The translations under genes and the position numbers were made by a program. The notes under the pieces were generated by a model. The model was not told the DNA's origin and did no database searches. It saw only the letters and a program-made list of their open reading frames with translations. From contig QANU01001671.1 in NCBI GenBank assembly GCA_003254905.1, forward strand, positions 820,362 through 884,361: a stretch of DNA of 64,000 nucleotides, in the 5' to 3' direction. The DNA comes from Nissolia schottii. Its lineage: Eukaryota; Streptophyta; Magnoliopsida; Fabales; Fabaceae. This document shows positions 37,740-53,094 of the stretch, one piece after another (position 1 is the stretch's first letter; every line of letters begins with the position of its first letter).

Positions 37740-37746
37740 AGTTCAA
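37740..37746 (+). terminator. snRNA 3' box
   Basis: AGTTCAA fits the plant snRNA 3'-end box AGTNNAA and lies a few bases after the U1 RNA end, in the place where 3' processing is directed. Confidence 0.75.
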
Positions 37747-37999
37747 GATTATATTTTATGATCTGGTCCTCAGGACGTCATTTGCTCTGTCAAAGACTGA
37801 AGATACCATACTCAGATGTGTGCTGCTGTAAAATGAAGCCACGAAATCTCAAACTGTGGGTCTGTTCTTTTGTAGGGTCGAATGCGCCAGTATTGGGCCT
37901 GCGTTGTTCACTGATTTGGATTGAAAATCCAGGGCCGATGAACAGAAAAACAGTGACCTTATTCAATTTTTTTTCCCTGTTAAGGTCTGTTTCCTAACT

Positions 38000-39990
38000 G
38001 TAGCCGTTCATATGAATATTTTTTCCAATCATACACAAAAACCCCATTTCTACATCTCTTGTAGTTAAGATATGCACATCTATACGACCCCGATCTCCCT
38101 TTTCCTTAATGAACAATATGGTTATTATAAGAAAAAGCTTAGTATAATAAAATAGGTATTGAGAGCAGTTATTTTATTAGTAGTGAGTTAGGATGCATTT
38201 AAAATAGTGGCATTGGTATAATATTCGGTGTACCCGTAACATCACTCTTATTATAAATAGAGTAATATTAATATATAGTATTAAGTCTTGTGATGTTTGT
38301 TCAGGGGACGTGTGATTCGCCACAACATTTTCAAGGATATAAGCTTTAAAATGGAAGATTCTTTCTTTTGGTTCACAAAATAGAAAAATAATCCTGAAAA
38401 AGTTATATTATCATTTATCATATAAGTCTCATTTTTTCTCATTTTTAATCTCACTCTCCGTCATGAGAATCAAACATTCTGATGAGAAGTGAATATTTTT
38501 ACAATTGTAAATAGAAGAATTTACTCTTATTTAAAATTGAAAACTCAAATTTACCCTCCATAATAATAATAATATTTGAGAGTCGAGAAAATAAATGATA
38601 TTAAATACTAATAAAAATAATAATAATTATTAAATAATTAATAATAATAATTATTATTAATAAATATTAAAATAATAATAGTAGTAGTATTAATAAATAA
38701 TTAATAATAAATAATTATTATTAATTTTAAATTAATAACTAAATAATAATTTTATGGGAGTTGATAAAATAATTAATATTAAATAATAATACCAATAATT
38801 AATAATAATTATTATTAAATAATTAGTTAATAATAACAATAATTAATATTAAATAATTATTAATAATGATAATAAATATTAAATTATTACTAATTGAATT
38901 AGTGATAATAAATAATAATTATTAATAATGTTAATTAATATTGAATAATAATAATAATTAATATTAAATAATTAATAATAATAATACTATATAATTAATT
39001 AATAAATAACTAATAATAATAAATTTTTTGAGAGTTCGAGAAAATAACTATTAATTATATGTAAATTATATTTAAATATGGGTTTAATGTGTATAATGAC
39101 CAATGTTTTTTTTTTCATTTGTTAAGGGTATTTTTGGTAAAAAAAAATATTAGCAAAAATATTATTATCAACCAAAGATATAAATGGTTTATTCATATGC
39201 ATATTTTGCAAGATTTTTAAAAATTTAATGAGTGAATCAAACACATTTAAAGGTCATTCATGAAAGTAGCATTCCTAGTAATGTTATTCCTGTGAATATT
39301 TACTAATTCCGTGAATCACACATCCAAAGAAAAGATCTTGATAGTCTTTATAAGTTAAAGACAATTCTCTTACTTAAGCTAGTTTTTGGGTGAATTAAGT
39401 TACTTAATTATCTAATAATATATTCTCGATTTTTCGAACACACACGACACACATCAATCAACAATCTTATAATATTTATATATTTATAATTGTAAATTAA
39501 TTTTAATAATGTAATGTGTAAGGTTCATAGTAAATCAAAGTCTATCATTACAGTTAAAAGTACAAAATATTCTACTTTTGATAGATGGATCAACAATGAG
39601 ATATAATTTGTGCTTGTTAAATAGTTAGGAATTAAATATTACTAGTTGATTACCCTCGTGAGTCTATATAAGACTCACGTCATGTATATTACATCACTTT
39701 TATTATTACAAAGTATTAAACAAATTGATTAAATTGTAACTGGTAAGTATATGGCAGAGAAGTGAAAAAGAAATATTAATTTCGTGCTTTAGCATTTGTA
39801 TATTTTTATTTTTTGTTTTTTAAAACATGTTGTGAGATGAGTTATTTTTTCTTTTTTAAGTGAGAGTTAAATAAGATAGTTGAAGACCTGAAGTGAAAGA
39901 TTGATTGAAAAAATTATAATTTAAATTAATAAGAAGGGTAAAAAAGAAAAAAGAAAAGTTGTGCACCAACATGGCATAAATTAGTGAAAG
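38000..39990. other. AT-rich stretch, TAA/ATT repeats, no gene
   Basis: From about 38560 to 39030 the sequence is almost only degenerate taa/att trinucleotide repeats. The rest is AT-rich with no supported frame. The stretch splits the U1 duplication: text near 37015-37110 upstream of U1 has diverged counterparts at 39580-39600 and 40030-40130. Confidence 0.6.
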
Positions 39991-40805
39991 TTTTATTCAG
40001 ATTTTTTCTCAATTATCTCCTTTTGGATTTGCTATCATGGATTTCAACATATAACTTTTAGAATAACCCAGGTAACTGAATTAACACATTTGCATTAATG
40101 CTGCACCACACAATGCAGGTGCACAACAACAATAACAATTAGAGTTGAGTTATTTGTAAAAAGATTTCAACACTAACTACCACATCTCTCTTAGATACTC
40201 AATACTTTTCACTTTGATACACGTCTCTCTTGACACTCACTCATATTCACATTTATATACTAATTTCTACGTCTTAAAATAAATTTTCACTAGCAATTAA
40301 GTATTATCTCATTGGGTGATATTAGCTGCAATGCGTTAGTATCTTAAGGCACACCATCATCGTTAAAATCTAAATCATTAAAAACATGGATAAGTTTGAT
40401 GGTTAAACCCAAAAGGGCAAGAATTCAGTTATATATGCTCACAGGTATGTCGTCTCAAAGAACACATGCTTTCCAAGTTTCCCTTGGAATTCATCTGGTT
40501 TCCAAACTCTTCTTTGTTTAACAAAATGCTTTCCCATGTCCTCCAACATGAACTCCTTTCAAATTTGCGGTGTATGCTTCGTTGAAATTGAACTGTCCTT
40601 AACACCCTCCGAAATCCGTATTTTCTTCTTCGGTTAGCAAGCTCAAATAAATGATTCCCAGGTTTGTGAAATTGATGCCTTTTATTGATTGATAACCAAT
40701 TTGTGTTGGTACAAACATAGCTTCGATTATCCAAAATGATTATAGAACATAAACCGCGTGCTGAAGAGCTACATCAAAATATTAGTTTCTCCCATCACCA
40801 AGTTT

Positions 40806-40862
40806 GTCCCACATCGATAAACTCATGAACCTGCCACCTGATGGCATTGTATTGTATAAATA
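40806..40862 (+). promoter_or_regulatory. USE and TATA box of the variant U1 copy
   Basis: GTCCCACATCG is unchanged at 40806-40816 and TATAAATA is at 40855-40862, but the gap is 38 bp where the intact gene has 33. The extra bases (gtatt near the TATA box) put the two elements about half a helical turn out of phase, which should weaken the promoter. Confidence 0.8.
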
Positions 40863-40886
40863 CGGAGCAAATAGCAGAATTATAAC

Positions 40887-41052
40887 ATATTTACTCGGTT
40901 GGGTTAATGGGTGATGATGAAAGCCCATTGGCCTAAGTTGGTGACCTCCATTACACTTTGGAGAGATGCATGTCTAAGGTCTCCTCAAGTGGCAGAGCCT
41001 ACATCATAATTTGAATTTGTAGTAGTGGGGTCTTCATTCATGGGTAAAAAGC
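40887..41052 (+). pseudogene. Diverged U1 snRNA copy
   Basis: It aligns with the U1 gene at 37571 along its length, including ggtgacctccatt, acactttggag and the Sm region catcataatttg. The 5' end reads ATATTTACTCGG in place of ATACTTACCTGG, three changes within the part that pairs with 5' splice sites. Loop I reads gatgatgaaag, the 3' stem-loop has lost most pairing (ggggtcttcattcatgggt), and no 3' box follows. The USE and TATA remain but with altered spacing. It is most likely a pseudogene; a divergent expressed variant is possible. A 30-base assembly gap follows at 41094-41123. Confidence 0.85.
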
Positions 41053-41093
41053 TGAATATAAAGGTTTTTTTTTAATTTTAATTATTTATAATA

Positions 41094-41123
41094 NNNNNNN
41101 NNNNNNNNNNNNNNNNNNNNNNN
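41094..41123. other. Assembly gap of 30 undetermined bases
   Basis: Thirty n characters inside a TA-rich stretch that continues as a TA microsatellite, so the gap is probably a collapsed simple repeat. Confidence 0.99.
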
Positions 41124-42140
41124 TATATATATATATATATTGAAAAGAATGTCATATTCCTCACCATTTTTGAGGACATATTAGACTCTCACCATACAAA
41201 GAATTAGTGAGAAGTTAAATAAAGCATTTTGTTAAAATATTATATAAATAGTCTCTCACTATTTGAATATGACCCTAATGTTAGATATTATTTAAATCAA
41301 AAAATTAGAAAAGTCAAAAATTGTTTCATCCCTTATCAAAAGAAGTCAAGAATTGTGACATGATTATCAATTTACTAGCCACCAATATTTATCTCATCTT
41401 CTTGCAAGTAAACATCTTGTCAAAAAGAAAAAAGCTTGTGACTCAAAAAATGCAATACTAATAGTTGAGTTAAACATCGTGATATCTAGATAAGATTTAC
41501 AACTTATGCTTAAATAAGTTGGTAAGGTTTATCAATTATAAGTGATGAAGTTTATCTAGATGATTTGTACACAACATATGTGTTTATCCTATAGAGTTAT
41601 AAAATGTTTATATAAAGACAATAGCTATGTGCCATAAAGGGGTTTGAGTTCAAGTGAATTATCTATGAAAGTGTTTATGCATCTTAGTTTTGGTGCATAT
41701 TAGTGAGTTTGAACCAAAAAAAAATAATTGAGTGTAACCTAATAAGCAACAATGGCAAGACGTTGAATTTTTAGTTTAAAAAAAAATCATTTTTTGTTTT
41801 GCGAAATATGATGTCCGGCAAATTGACCTCTCATCTCGCAAGGGCCTCGTATATACGGTTGATGAGTCCGTTTTTTAACAAGAGTTTTTGTCCACTGGAA
41901 TTAGTTCATGCATCATCGTTGGCATGATAATCTGCTACTGTGCTTAATTATCCATAATTATGAGCGAGTTTGAAAATTTCCAGCAGCAAACTGGTAGTAT
42001 TATTGAATCCAAGTCAATGTACAACCCAATAGAAATCCATGTTTTTCAGGTCCATGTGGACGAAAGAGATTATACAAACCAAATACAAAGTATAACTTGA
42101 GAAGCGGCAAATGCATCAAAAGATTCACATTGCTTATTAT
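41124..42140. other. Intergenic stretch, nothing recognised
   Basis: AT-rich sequence between the U1 copy and the 3' end of the cysteine synthase gene. The part next to 42140 is probably the 3' UTR of that gene. No other frame, repeat ends or RNA gene is supported. Confidence 0.5.
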
Positions 42141-45298
<3,158 letters not shown>

Positions 45299-45311
45299 TT
45301 TTACCAAAGCG

Positions 45312-46103
45312 CTGCAAAATCGCTGTAAGTAGAAACAGAAAGACACTCAAATCCTCATAAATTAATTTGTTCGGTCTTTGATTGGATGAGTTGACTTAAT
45401 TATCCTGTGATGAAAATCAGACAAGATCGTTCAGAAAGCATTTCATTGGTTTATTTAATTTTTATTTTTTTTTCATTTTACCTCCTTGCGAATACTAACT
45501 AAACTAAATAGATCAAAATTTGCTTATTAAGAAACAGATCATGACCTGAGAAACCAAAATTGATCAAAGTACTCCGCGATTGACCTGAGAAACTTGTAAC
45601 AAAATTACTTGTTAACAAAACTAAATTCCTCTTGTTGTGTGTCTTTGAATCAAGACAACTAGATTAACAGCCTAAACTCAACTCAAAAGCTCAAGGTCAA
45701 AATGGTAAAAACGCTTGATAATCAATGAAATATTCGACGAAACAACATGAAGTTTCTGCATGTATGTCTAAGTCTTAAGATTTCGAAGGCAGAGGATATG
45801 AGAATAATCGAGAAAAAGCTGAACAGCACGGGATTTTCGGTACAACAACGCGAGGGTTTGTTGATTGAAAGTAATGGCTGAACAAACAAGAAGCACTAAC
45901 CAGTGGGGAGAAGAGTGTGGTGCAGAACCTTATCCAAGCAAAAGTAGCAATGCGCGAAGTGTGTGAAGTGTGTTTTGATAAGAAGAGGCTCACAATCACA
46001 ACAGAGGGAGAAGAGAATAATTTTATAGAGAGAGAGAGGGTACGAATATGGCCACCTTTCACGCACTGGTGCTTCCTTTCCCTTTCCCTTTCCCTTTCCC
46101 TTC
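45312..46103 (-). promoter_or_regulatory. 5' UTR intron and promoter of the cysteine synthase gene
   Basis: The 5' UTR appears split: a donor (CACTG then GTTAGT) at 45901/45900 and an acceptor (TTTTGCAG) just before 45311 enclose an intron of about 590 bp. A TATA box, CTATAAAA on the minus strand, lies at about 46018-46027, placing the start near 45990. Upstream, at 46077-46102, is a ccctttccc repeat of five units. The terminal inverted repeat of the large Mutator-like element begins only about 110 bp further up. Confidence 0.6.
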
Positions 46104-46213
46104 TTGTTCCTCTCTACGAATTTACAATATGTATTGTCTTATTATTGGAAAAAACAAATGCCAAAAAGTCATCATTTTTGCCCCAACTTATTTGTGATAA
46201 TGCGGTGATTTAG

Positions 46214-46475
46214 AAACATTTTTATTAAAATTTCCCTGTTACTCAAACAAATTATCAAAATGTTCTATTTCTAAACATTTTACAAAAATACTTTTGTTTT
46301 GGCTGACGTGTCACTCACGGTTGTATGACGATGCCACGTTTGATTCGGCAACACGCGTGGCGAATCCAATAGAATTTCGCCAATGTGGACGACCACATTT
46401 TCTAAAGATTCGCCAACCGGATTGGCAAATTCTATACAAATTTGTCAACCGGTTTGGCGAATTTGCCCTCTTATA
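46214..46475. repeat. Left terminal inverted repeat of the MULE
   Basis: Inverted and imperfect match to 53095-53388, ending inward at tttggcgaatttgcc in both copies. The first 100 bases match best; the remainder differs by short indels. Confidence 0.85.
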
Positions 46476-46499
46476 ATTTTACATTTATATGCTTGTTTG

Positions 46500-47105
46500 C
46501 TTACCCTAACCCAAATCAATAACCCTAAACCCTATAAACCTAACCCTACCCATAACCCTAGCCACAACCATAATCCTAATAATTAAATCAAAACCCTAAT
46601 CATAAACCCTAATTATAACCCTAAACTCTAAAAAACAAACCCTACCTCTAATCTTTAAAATCCTAACACTAACACTAAACCTAAACATAAACCTAACCCT
46701 AAGCACTAAAAATTACAAACCTTACCCCTAACCTTGATAGTCAAAACCCTAACCCTAATAATCAACACACAATCATAACTATAAACCCTAATCAAATCCT
46801 AACCCTAAACCCTAACAACAACCCCCTACTCATAATCTTTAAAACCCTAACACTAAACATAACCCTGAGCACTAAAAACTACAAATGCTAACCCTAACCT
46901 TAATAATCAAAACCCTAACCCTAATAATCAAACCAAAACCCTACCCCTAATAATCATAACCCTAACCATAACCCTACCCTTAATAATTAAACCCTAACCC
47001 TAATCCTACTAATCAAACCTTAACCTTAACCCTAATAATTAAACCATAACCCTAACCTAACTTTAACCCTAATCATAAACCCTACAAAATACAAACACTA
47101 ACCCT
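46500..47105. repeat. Degenerate telomere-like repeat tract inside the MULE
   Basis: About 600 bases are made of imperfect aaccctaa-type units, the plant telomere motif CCCTAAA in one direction, with interruptions such as aataatcaaa and catAAC. It begins right after the left terminal repeat and ends before the 3' region of the plant-mobile-domain gene. It is not at a chromosome end here: genes lie on both sides. Confidence 0.9.
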
Positions 47106-47486
47106 ATTTTGGCTTGTTTGTTGCTCTAATCTTATACGGATTTTGGCTTGGGATCACTATTTTTATCTTAGGCCTCAACCTTGAGTTTTTGTGGGTAGCT
47201 ACTTTTGCTTTTCACGTGTTTGCCTTGCCTACCATTGTTCAAAAATGAAAAGAACTACACAATTCATCATAGTGCACTCCCATATAATATTCCATTCCCA
47301 AAGACCAAAATCAATTTAATGGCACCAGGAGCAAAAATGTTAATCTTTTGTCACTTATAATCTTGATTATGATAATAAATTCTTATATAATAAAAATTGC
47401 ACATTTATATAAAATTGCATATAATAAAATACATAAGTTAAAAGTATGTTACATAAGTTAAAATACAAAACCAACAAAAACCCTAA

Positions 47487-49701
47487 ATTAAACCTAACAA
47501 AGCCATTAATGTTGAGTATCAGAGTATGGCGGTCTAGGATGAGGATAGGACGGTCTAGGATGTGGATCAACTGACATGCTATCCTGTGATGGATAAGTAT
47601 ATGGGGCGGGTAAGGATACACTGATGATGGGTAAGAATGTGATGGTCGTGGTCGTGATGGGTACGGGTATGATGGTGGTGGATATGGGTAAGGGTAATTT
47701 GGTGGTGAAGGATATGGAGTAACTAATGGGTGAGATGGTGGGTTAGCAGCGTCAACATTAGCTGTGGCAGTGGCCTCATGCGGAGTACTTTCGTGGCTTG
47801 AAGACTCAGATGCTTCAGCATTACGAACTCGTCTTCGTCCATCTGCTAATCTAGTTCTTCTTCTACAACTTGTCCTCCTATCGCCCTGGTTATCGGCATC
47901 AGTGGGTCGTGGAATGTTAGTCATAGAAGAAGGAGCTAACTGAAGTTGTTCCCTTGAAATCCGGTCATGCTCCTGTAATGCAAATAGGATAGCCTCGGTT
48001 AATGCTTGAAGCTTGTCCATGTAAAATACAGACTAAGGATCAACAAACACATTGTGAAGTTGCTCCGCAATGTCAGCCTAACAAGCTGAAATACAAATAA
48101 TTATCATTAACAATACAAAATAAATTGTTTACAAAAAATTATTGACATGAAACTTAACGCAACGCCTAGAGTCGCCGAAGTGCGACCGATCCAACGTCGA
48201 GTTATTTGTTTATACCATTGCATGTATTGTGAACGTGCATTAAGAGGCACACGCAATGGTCTCTGAGTAACAATTCGCGCTCGACGATAATACCAATAGG
48301 CAATATATTGCCTATGCATATCTGGCCAATATTGGTCAGTTTTTTTGGCCAAAATGATGTTATGCAGATGATTCAGATGATGTGGCCTCGTTGGTATAGG
48401 TTGATCCATACCAAACTGACGCATAACTCGGTCGGGTTGGTGTCACTCAACTATGAAAAAGCATATCAGGGACCACTGCTCGCCTAATGTCTTCCCCTGC
48501 CATGCAAATGTGGGGAAGTTCTGCCAAAATTTCTACAGTATATGGCTGCCATACAATTTAAGAAAAAGTGAACAAAGTTAGTAAGAACATTATAAGGTTA
48601 AAGTGGAATAATAAAAATACAAATATTTATATAATTACCTCATTTTTCTTAAAGTTATCGAAGAAATGACGATAATACTGGAGAAAATGCAGTGGAGAAT
48701 CTGATAAAACTTTATGAGTGTGCCACGTAATTCAAATTTAAACGCAAAACACATTAGTAAATCATAAAATGCACATTGAATGTGCAATTCGAAAAGAATA
48801 CACAAACAAATAAATAATACTTACTTAAATCCCAATGGACAAAAGTGTGTATGATCAACCAGATATTGATTCCAGGTTGCTTCATTAGCAGGGTCAGCAA
48901 GTGCAAGGGCAAAACGAAGAAATCTATGTCAAACTCAATAGTGGAGAACAGTGCAAGGCATCCAATGTCATGGTGATCATAATTTGTAGCCTTACAAAGC
49001 TCCCTATACATAAAAGTTAAGGCTGCAGATCCCCAACTATATGTTTCAGCATTAGCGAAGTCCTCTAGAAGTGGGAGGAACATAGAATACACCCATGACC
49101 CTGAATGGCCTGGAAACGATGTGCCTCCAATGAAATGAAGCAAGTATGCTCGTGCATACTGCTGGACCAAAACATCGTTTGCATCGTCATTAGACTCATT
49201 ATTAAGTAACTTAGCTAGCCATGACAACCAAATGCGCGATCCAGAATACTCACTCTACACTGGTGGGCGCACACCAAGTAATTTTTCACAGTGATCCACC
49301 GAGTGATCATCCTAAGTACGGTCAATCACAACATGACCATCAATAGGAAGACCAAAAATAATGACAACGTCCTCCAACGTCATGGTGCACTCCCCAATAG
49401 GCATATAAAACGTATGTGTCTCACGACGCCATCTCTCTACCAGTGTTGTGATCATATGGTGACCAATAGTGCAATATCCCATATGAACAACCCTTATAAA
49501 ACCCGCTTGCTCTAAGTAAGAAATGATACAATATGGAGGGTCTCTATGTTTTTCTAAATGTTTCGCAGCGTGTACTCGCCTAACACATAATATCTTATCA
49601 CGAGCCCCATTCCAAATATGCTGTGACACATGACAGTTTTGTAACTCTACAACAGAAGCATCCTCTGGACCAGGGTTTACATGCTGAGCCATCTCATACA
49701 C
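47487..49701 (-). pseudogene. Plant-mobile-domain (PMD, MAIN/MAIL-like) gene remnant
   Basis: The N-terminal part has ISYLEQAGFIRVVHMG, LVERWRRETHTFYMP and GECTMTLEDVVIIFGLPIDG, the hallmark of the PMD family (aminotransferase-like mobile domain). It continues as ARAYLLHFIGGTSFPGHSG and SWGSAALTFMYRELCKA, then, after a frameshift near 48930, as ATWNQYLVDHTHFCPLGFK in another frame. The 105-residue piece at 48107-48424 (MRQFGMDQPIP) and a Pro/Tyr-rich tail at 47520-48020 complete the usual C-terminal layout. In-frame TAG codons at 49312 and near 49256 and the frameshift show decay. PMD proteins of host genes act in meristem genome stability and silencing; the transposon version has no settled role. 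Confidence 0.85.
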
Positions 49702-49916
49702 TGTAATAGATATTAAAACATTGTATGTTGATCACTAACATAATCAAACAAAACAAAACATAGCAAAATAATACATCAAATGTGTTCAAGACAAAATAAC
49801 ACAAACACATTAACAGGTCCTTAAACAATAGCAACACACAAACAAATCATACATAAAAACAAATACATGTCCTCTAATAAATGTTCAACCATAACAACAA
49901 ATAATGTCAACCTAGT

Positions 49917-52658
49917 TTAACTTGATGGTCTGCCACCATTATTCACTACAGCTTTGCAACAACGACTATTGTGACCAGTTTGTCTGCACCGTGAGTGGTG
50001 TTACATCAAGTCTTTCTCAACCCAATCCATCTCATTTCTAATTTTGCTTGACTTAGGTCATCCTTTATCTCTGCGCAATTTAGGGTCAGGCACTAATGTC
50101 AAATCAGGAGCTAGTAGCCACCAGGGTTCATCCTTGATGGGCTCCCACGAAGCCTCATAAGCTCGATGAAAACCTTCATTTTTATACACATTATGCACAT
50201 ATTGATAGGGGTCAATCGCCTTGGAAGCACATGTTGTCAATACATGAGAGCAAGGAGAGAGCAAGGAAAGTGCAATGCTTGAAACATACCACAGTTACAC
50301 TAACCTTCTTAAAGGCTTAAAGTAAATTTTTTACCAATTTCTTGTGTTTGAAGGTTGAATACCTCTTCAACAAGAAATTTAGTTGTCCTCCTATCAAATA
50401 AGGTCGCATGGTGGGAGCTTGCTTTTTCAATGTTTGGCAACCAATGTTCATAGAAAGCATCATTATAAACTTGATTATCCACATAAAGCTTCTTTTCGAC
50501 ATTGGCTTTTCTCTTCACAGAGTATTCTACCAATTTGAAATAAGTCATCTGAACAAGTGCAGTTATTGGTAGGCGTCTGACCCCATTTAAAACTCCATTT
50601 ATGGACTCTGACAGGTTGGTTGGCACATGACCAAATCTTCGACCACCATCATCATATGCTAAACTCCATTTTTCTTTAGGAATAAGGTTAATCCAGTTGG
50701 ATATTTCTTCTGTTTCAGTGAATTTAGCCAACTTCTCATCAAATTTTGGTCGACAAGGTTCACGTCCTACAAAATTATTACCACAGTTATTATCTAACTA
50801 AAACGCACAATTATGGATATTTTAAATGAAAAAAACAAATTTATTACCTATGCGCTTCAAAGAGTTCTTCAACGACACATTGTGAAACTTGCTATTAAAA
50901 TTATTGGCAATATGACGGCGACAGTACACATGATACGCATGAGGTGGTTGCCATCCAAGGTTAACATTATCCACTGCTGCTATGATAATCTTATGGCGAT
51001 CAGATATCAAGTGTATTCCTTGTTCTAGTGTGACATGTTCGCAAATGCAAGATAAGAACCAATTCCAAGTCTCCTATGTTTCACCATCAACAATAGGAAA
51101 TGCAAGAGGTAATGGTCTTCGGTTTCCGTCTTGTGTAGTTGCAATCAACAATTTTTATTTATATTTCCCATATAATGAGTCTCATCAATCTGAATAAATA
51201 GCTTGCAAACCGAAATCCAAGCACACATGGTTTGAAAGTCCAAAACAAGCGAACAAACATTTGCTTTGAGGAATCAACTCGATTATGCACCACATAGTCA
51301 TCAGTTTCTAATAAGACCACAGTGTCTGACATAAAATGATTCATGACCTCTAACCATCTAGGCAACATCTCATAAGATTCCTCCCAATCACCAAAAATCT
51401 CAATGCAAGCTCTTTGTTTCGCCAACTAAGCTTTTCGATAGGACAAATTATAACCAAATATATTTTTAATTCTCTCAAGTATCAAGCATATCTCAACATT
51501 AGGTCTTGTTCTAACCTTGCCTTGTATATACCTTTGGACCAAAACAGATCGTAACTTCTTATGATCTTGTGTCATAGAGATGTTTACACAAGTATGTGGT
51601 CCATTGTATTAAGAGATTTTCCATTTATTACATTTCTTACTGTTAATAGCCCTAATTCTCTAATTGCAAGAGGTTCCAAATTGAGAACACTTAGCAGTTA
51701 ACTTTTGTGTATTACATTGATCAACCTTATAATCTCGATGTCTTCTGATTGAATAATGATCTAAATTTGATTTCACTGCATCTTTTGTTGGAAATTGCAA
51801 TCCAACAAACAGTTCTTCTTGTGAATTACATGTGTCGTACTTAACAAATCCATACTTAACAAATCCAGTGGTCTCACCATTAGCAAATGCATCCCAATTA
51901 ATTTCTGAAAATTGAGGGCAAGGAGGCCTAAATGCATTTTCAGGAATAACACTAGCTGGATGAACATTGTTAGCGAAAATACCAATTGAAGGGTCAGGGT
52001 TATGAATAGAGCGAATTGGACAAACTTGATGCACATTAACAAATGCATCGACCTCATCTTCTGAATCTATACTTAAATCAACATCATCATCAGCAGCAGG
52101 TAAATACTCTTCGTCGTCACTTGTGTCAGATAACACTTCTTCCATTAGTGTATTTTCACATTGAGGAATAGAAGGTTGAGTCATATTAGCTAAAGTTGTA
52201 AATGGAGAATGAAAAGTTTGAGGATTTTGAGATAGGGGCACATCTTCTTGAAATACGGGAGCAAAATGTCTCATTGATGATTGAGTGTTGATAGGGTTTG
52301 AAGGGTCACTCTTAATATTCACATGACTCTCTACCTTGACAAACACCTCCATTGAAGCTAAATCTAGATTTTTCTCAAAAGCATCTATCATGCATGTCAC
52401 ATCTTCATCATCAAGCATATCAACACCAATAGATTTCAACCCTTCACCCGACCCTTGTAATAGTCGAAAAAGAATTATTGATACAAATTGATTATCTTGT
52501 AACCTTAATTTCAAACAAATTTTTTTCTTTAAATCTTCTAAATGCACACCCCTCTTAATCATCATAGATTTCGGGTTAGGACCATTATGCATAAACCCAT
52601 GTTCACCTTCATACATTCTCCCATTGGAATAAATGAGCATAATAAGATATTTCCTCAT
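49917..52658 (-). pseudogene. MURA-type Mutator transposase remnant
   Basis: N-terminal region MRKYLIMLIYSNGRMYEGEHG begins at 52658, followed by an acidic stretch (EEVLSDTSDDEEYLPAADD) and the MuDR domain (FVGLQFPTKDAVKSNLDHYSI). Further pieces match the transposase core: SYRKA-stop-LAKQRACIEIFGDWEESY, FWTFKPCVLGF, PLAFPIVDGET, ISDRHKIIIAAV, YCRRHIANNF, then RRFGHVPTNLSESINGVL, a SWIM-like CSHVLTTC and a zinc-knuckle remnant CRQTGH. The frame is interrupted by stops near 51660, 51606, 51427 and 51145 and a shift at the first DDE Asp region (expected IDGT is lost). It cannot make an active transposase. Confidence 0.88.
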
Positions 52659-53094
52659 TTTCTAATTCTGTATAAGATATTCTATGTCCAACATGCATTG
52701 CTTAACAAACTAATATAGACAACATTTATATTATACTATACTACACTATGCATCAATCTATCATAAATTGCTACTAATATAGACAACATACAATACTATA
52801 CTACTCTATACATCAATCTATCATAAATTTCTTAGCAAACTAATATAGCCAACATTTATATAATTAATTTACAGAAATTAATTCACACGTACTAATTAAA
52901 CTATACATTTTAATAAATTAAAACTTACAAGTCTGTCGCACAAATTGAATTCAAGAGCTGGACAGGTAGCCTTCAGCAATTCAAGATCTGGACAGAGAGT
53001 TAGGAATTGTAGAGAGAGAAAATTTTTAGAGAGATAATGAATTTTCAAAAAATGAGAATGGTGGTGGGGTTTAGGGGTGGTGGTGTTAAGTTAT

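Noticed and set aside
40429..40734. 101-codon minus-strand frame upstream of the variant U1
   Set aside because: No recognisable domain, and it lies in the flank of the duplicated U1 region.
46500..47105. A true chromosome end
   Set aside because: The repeats are degenerate, lie inside a transposon and have genes on both sides.
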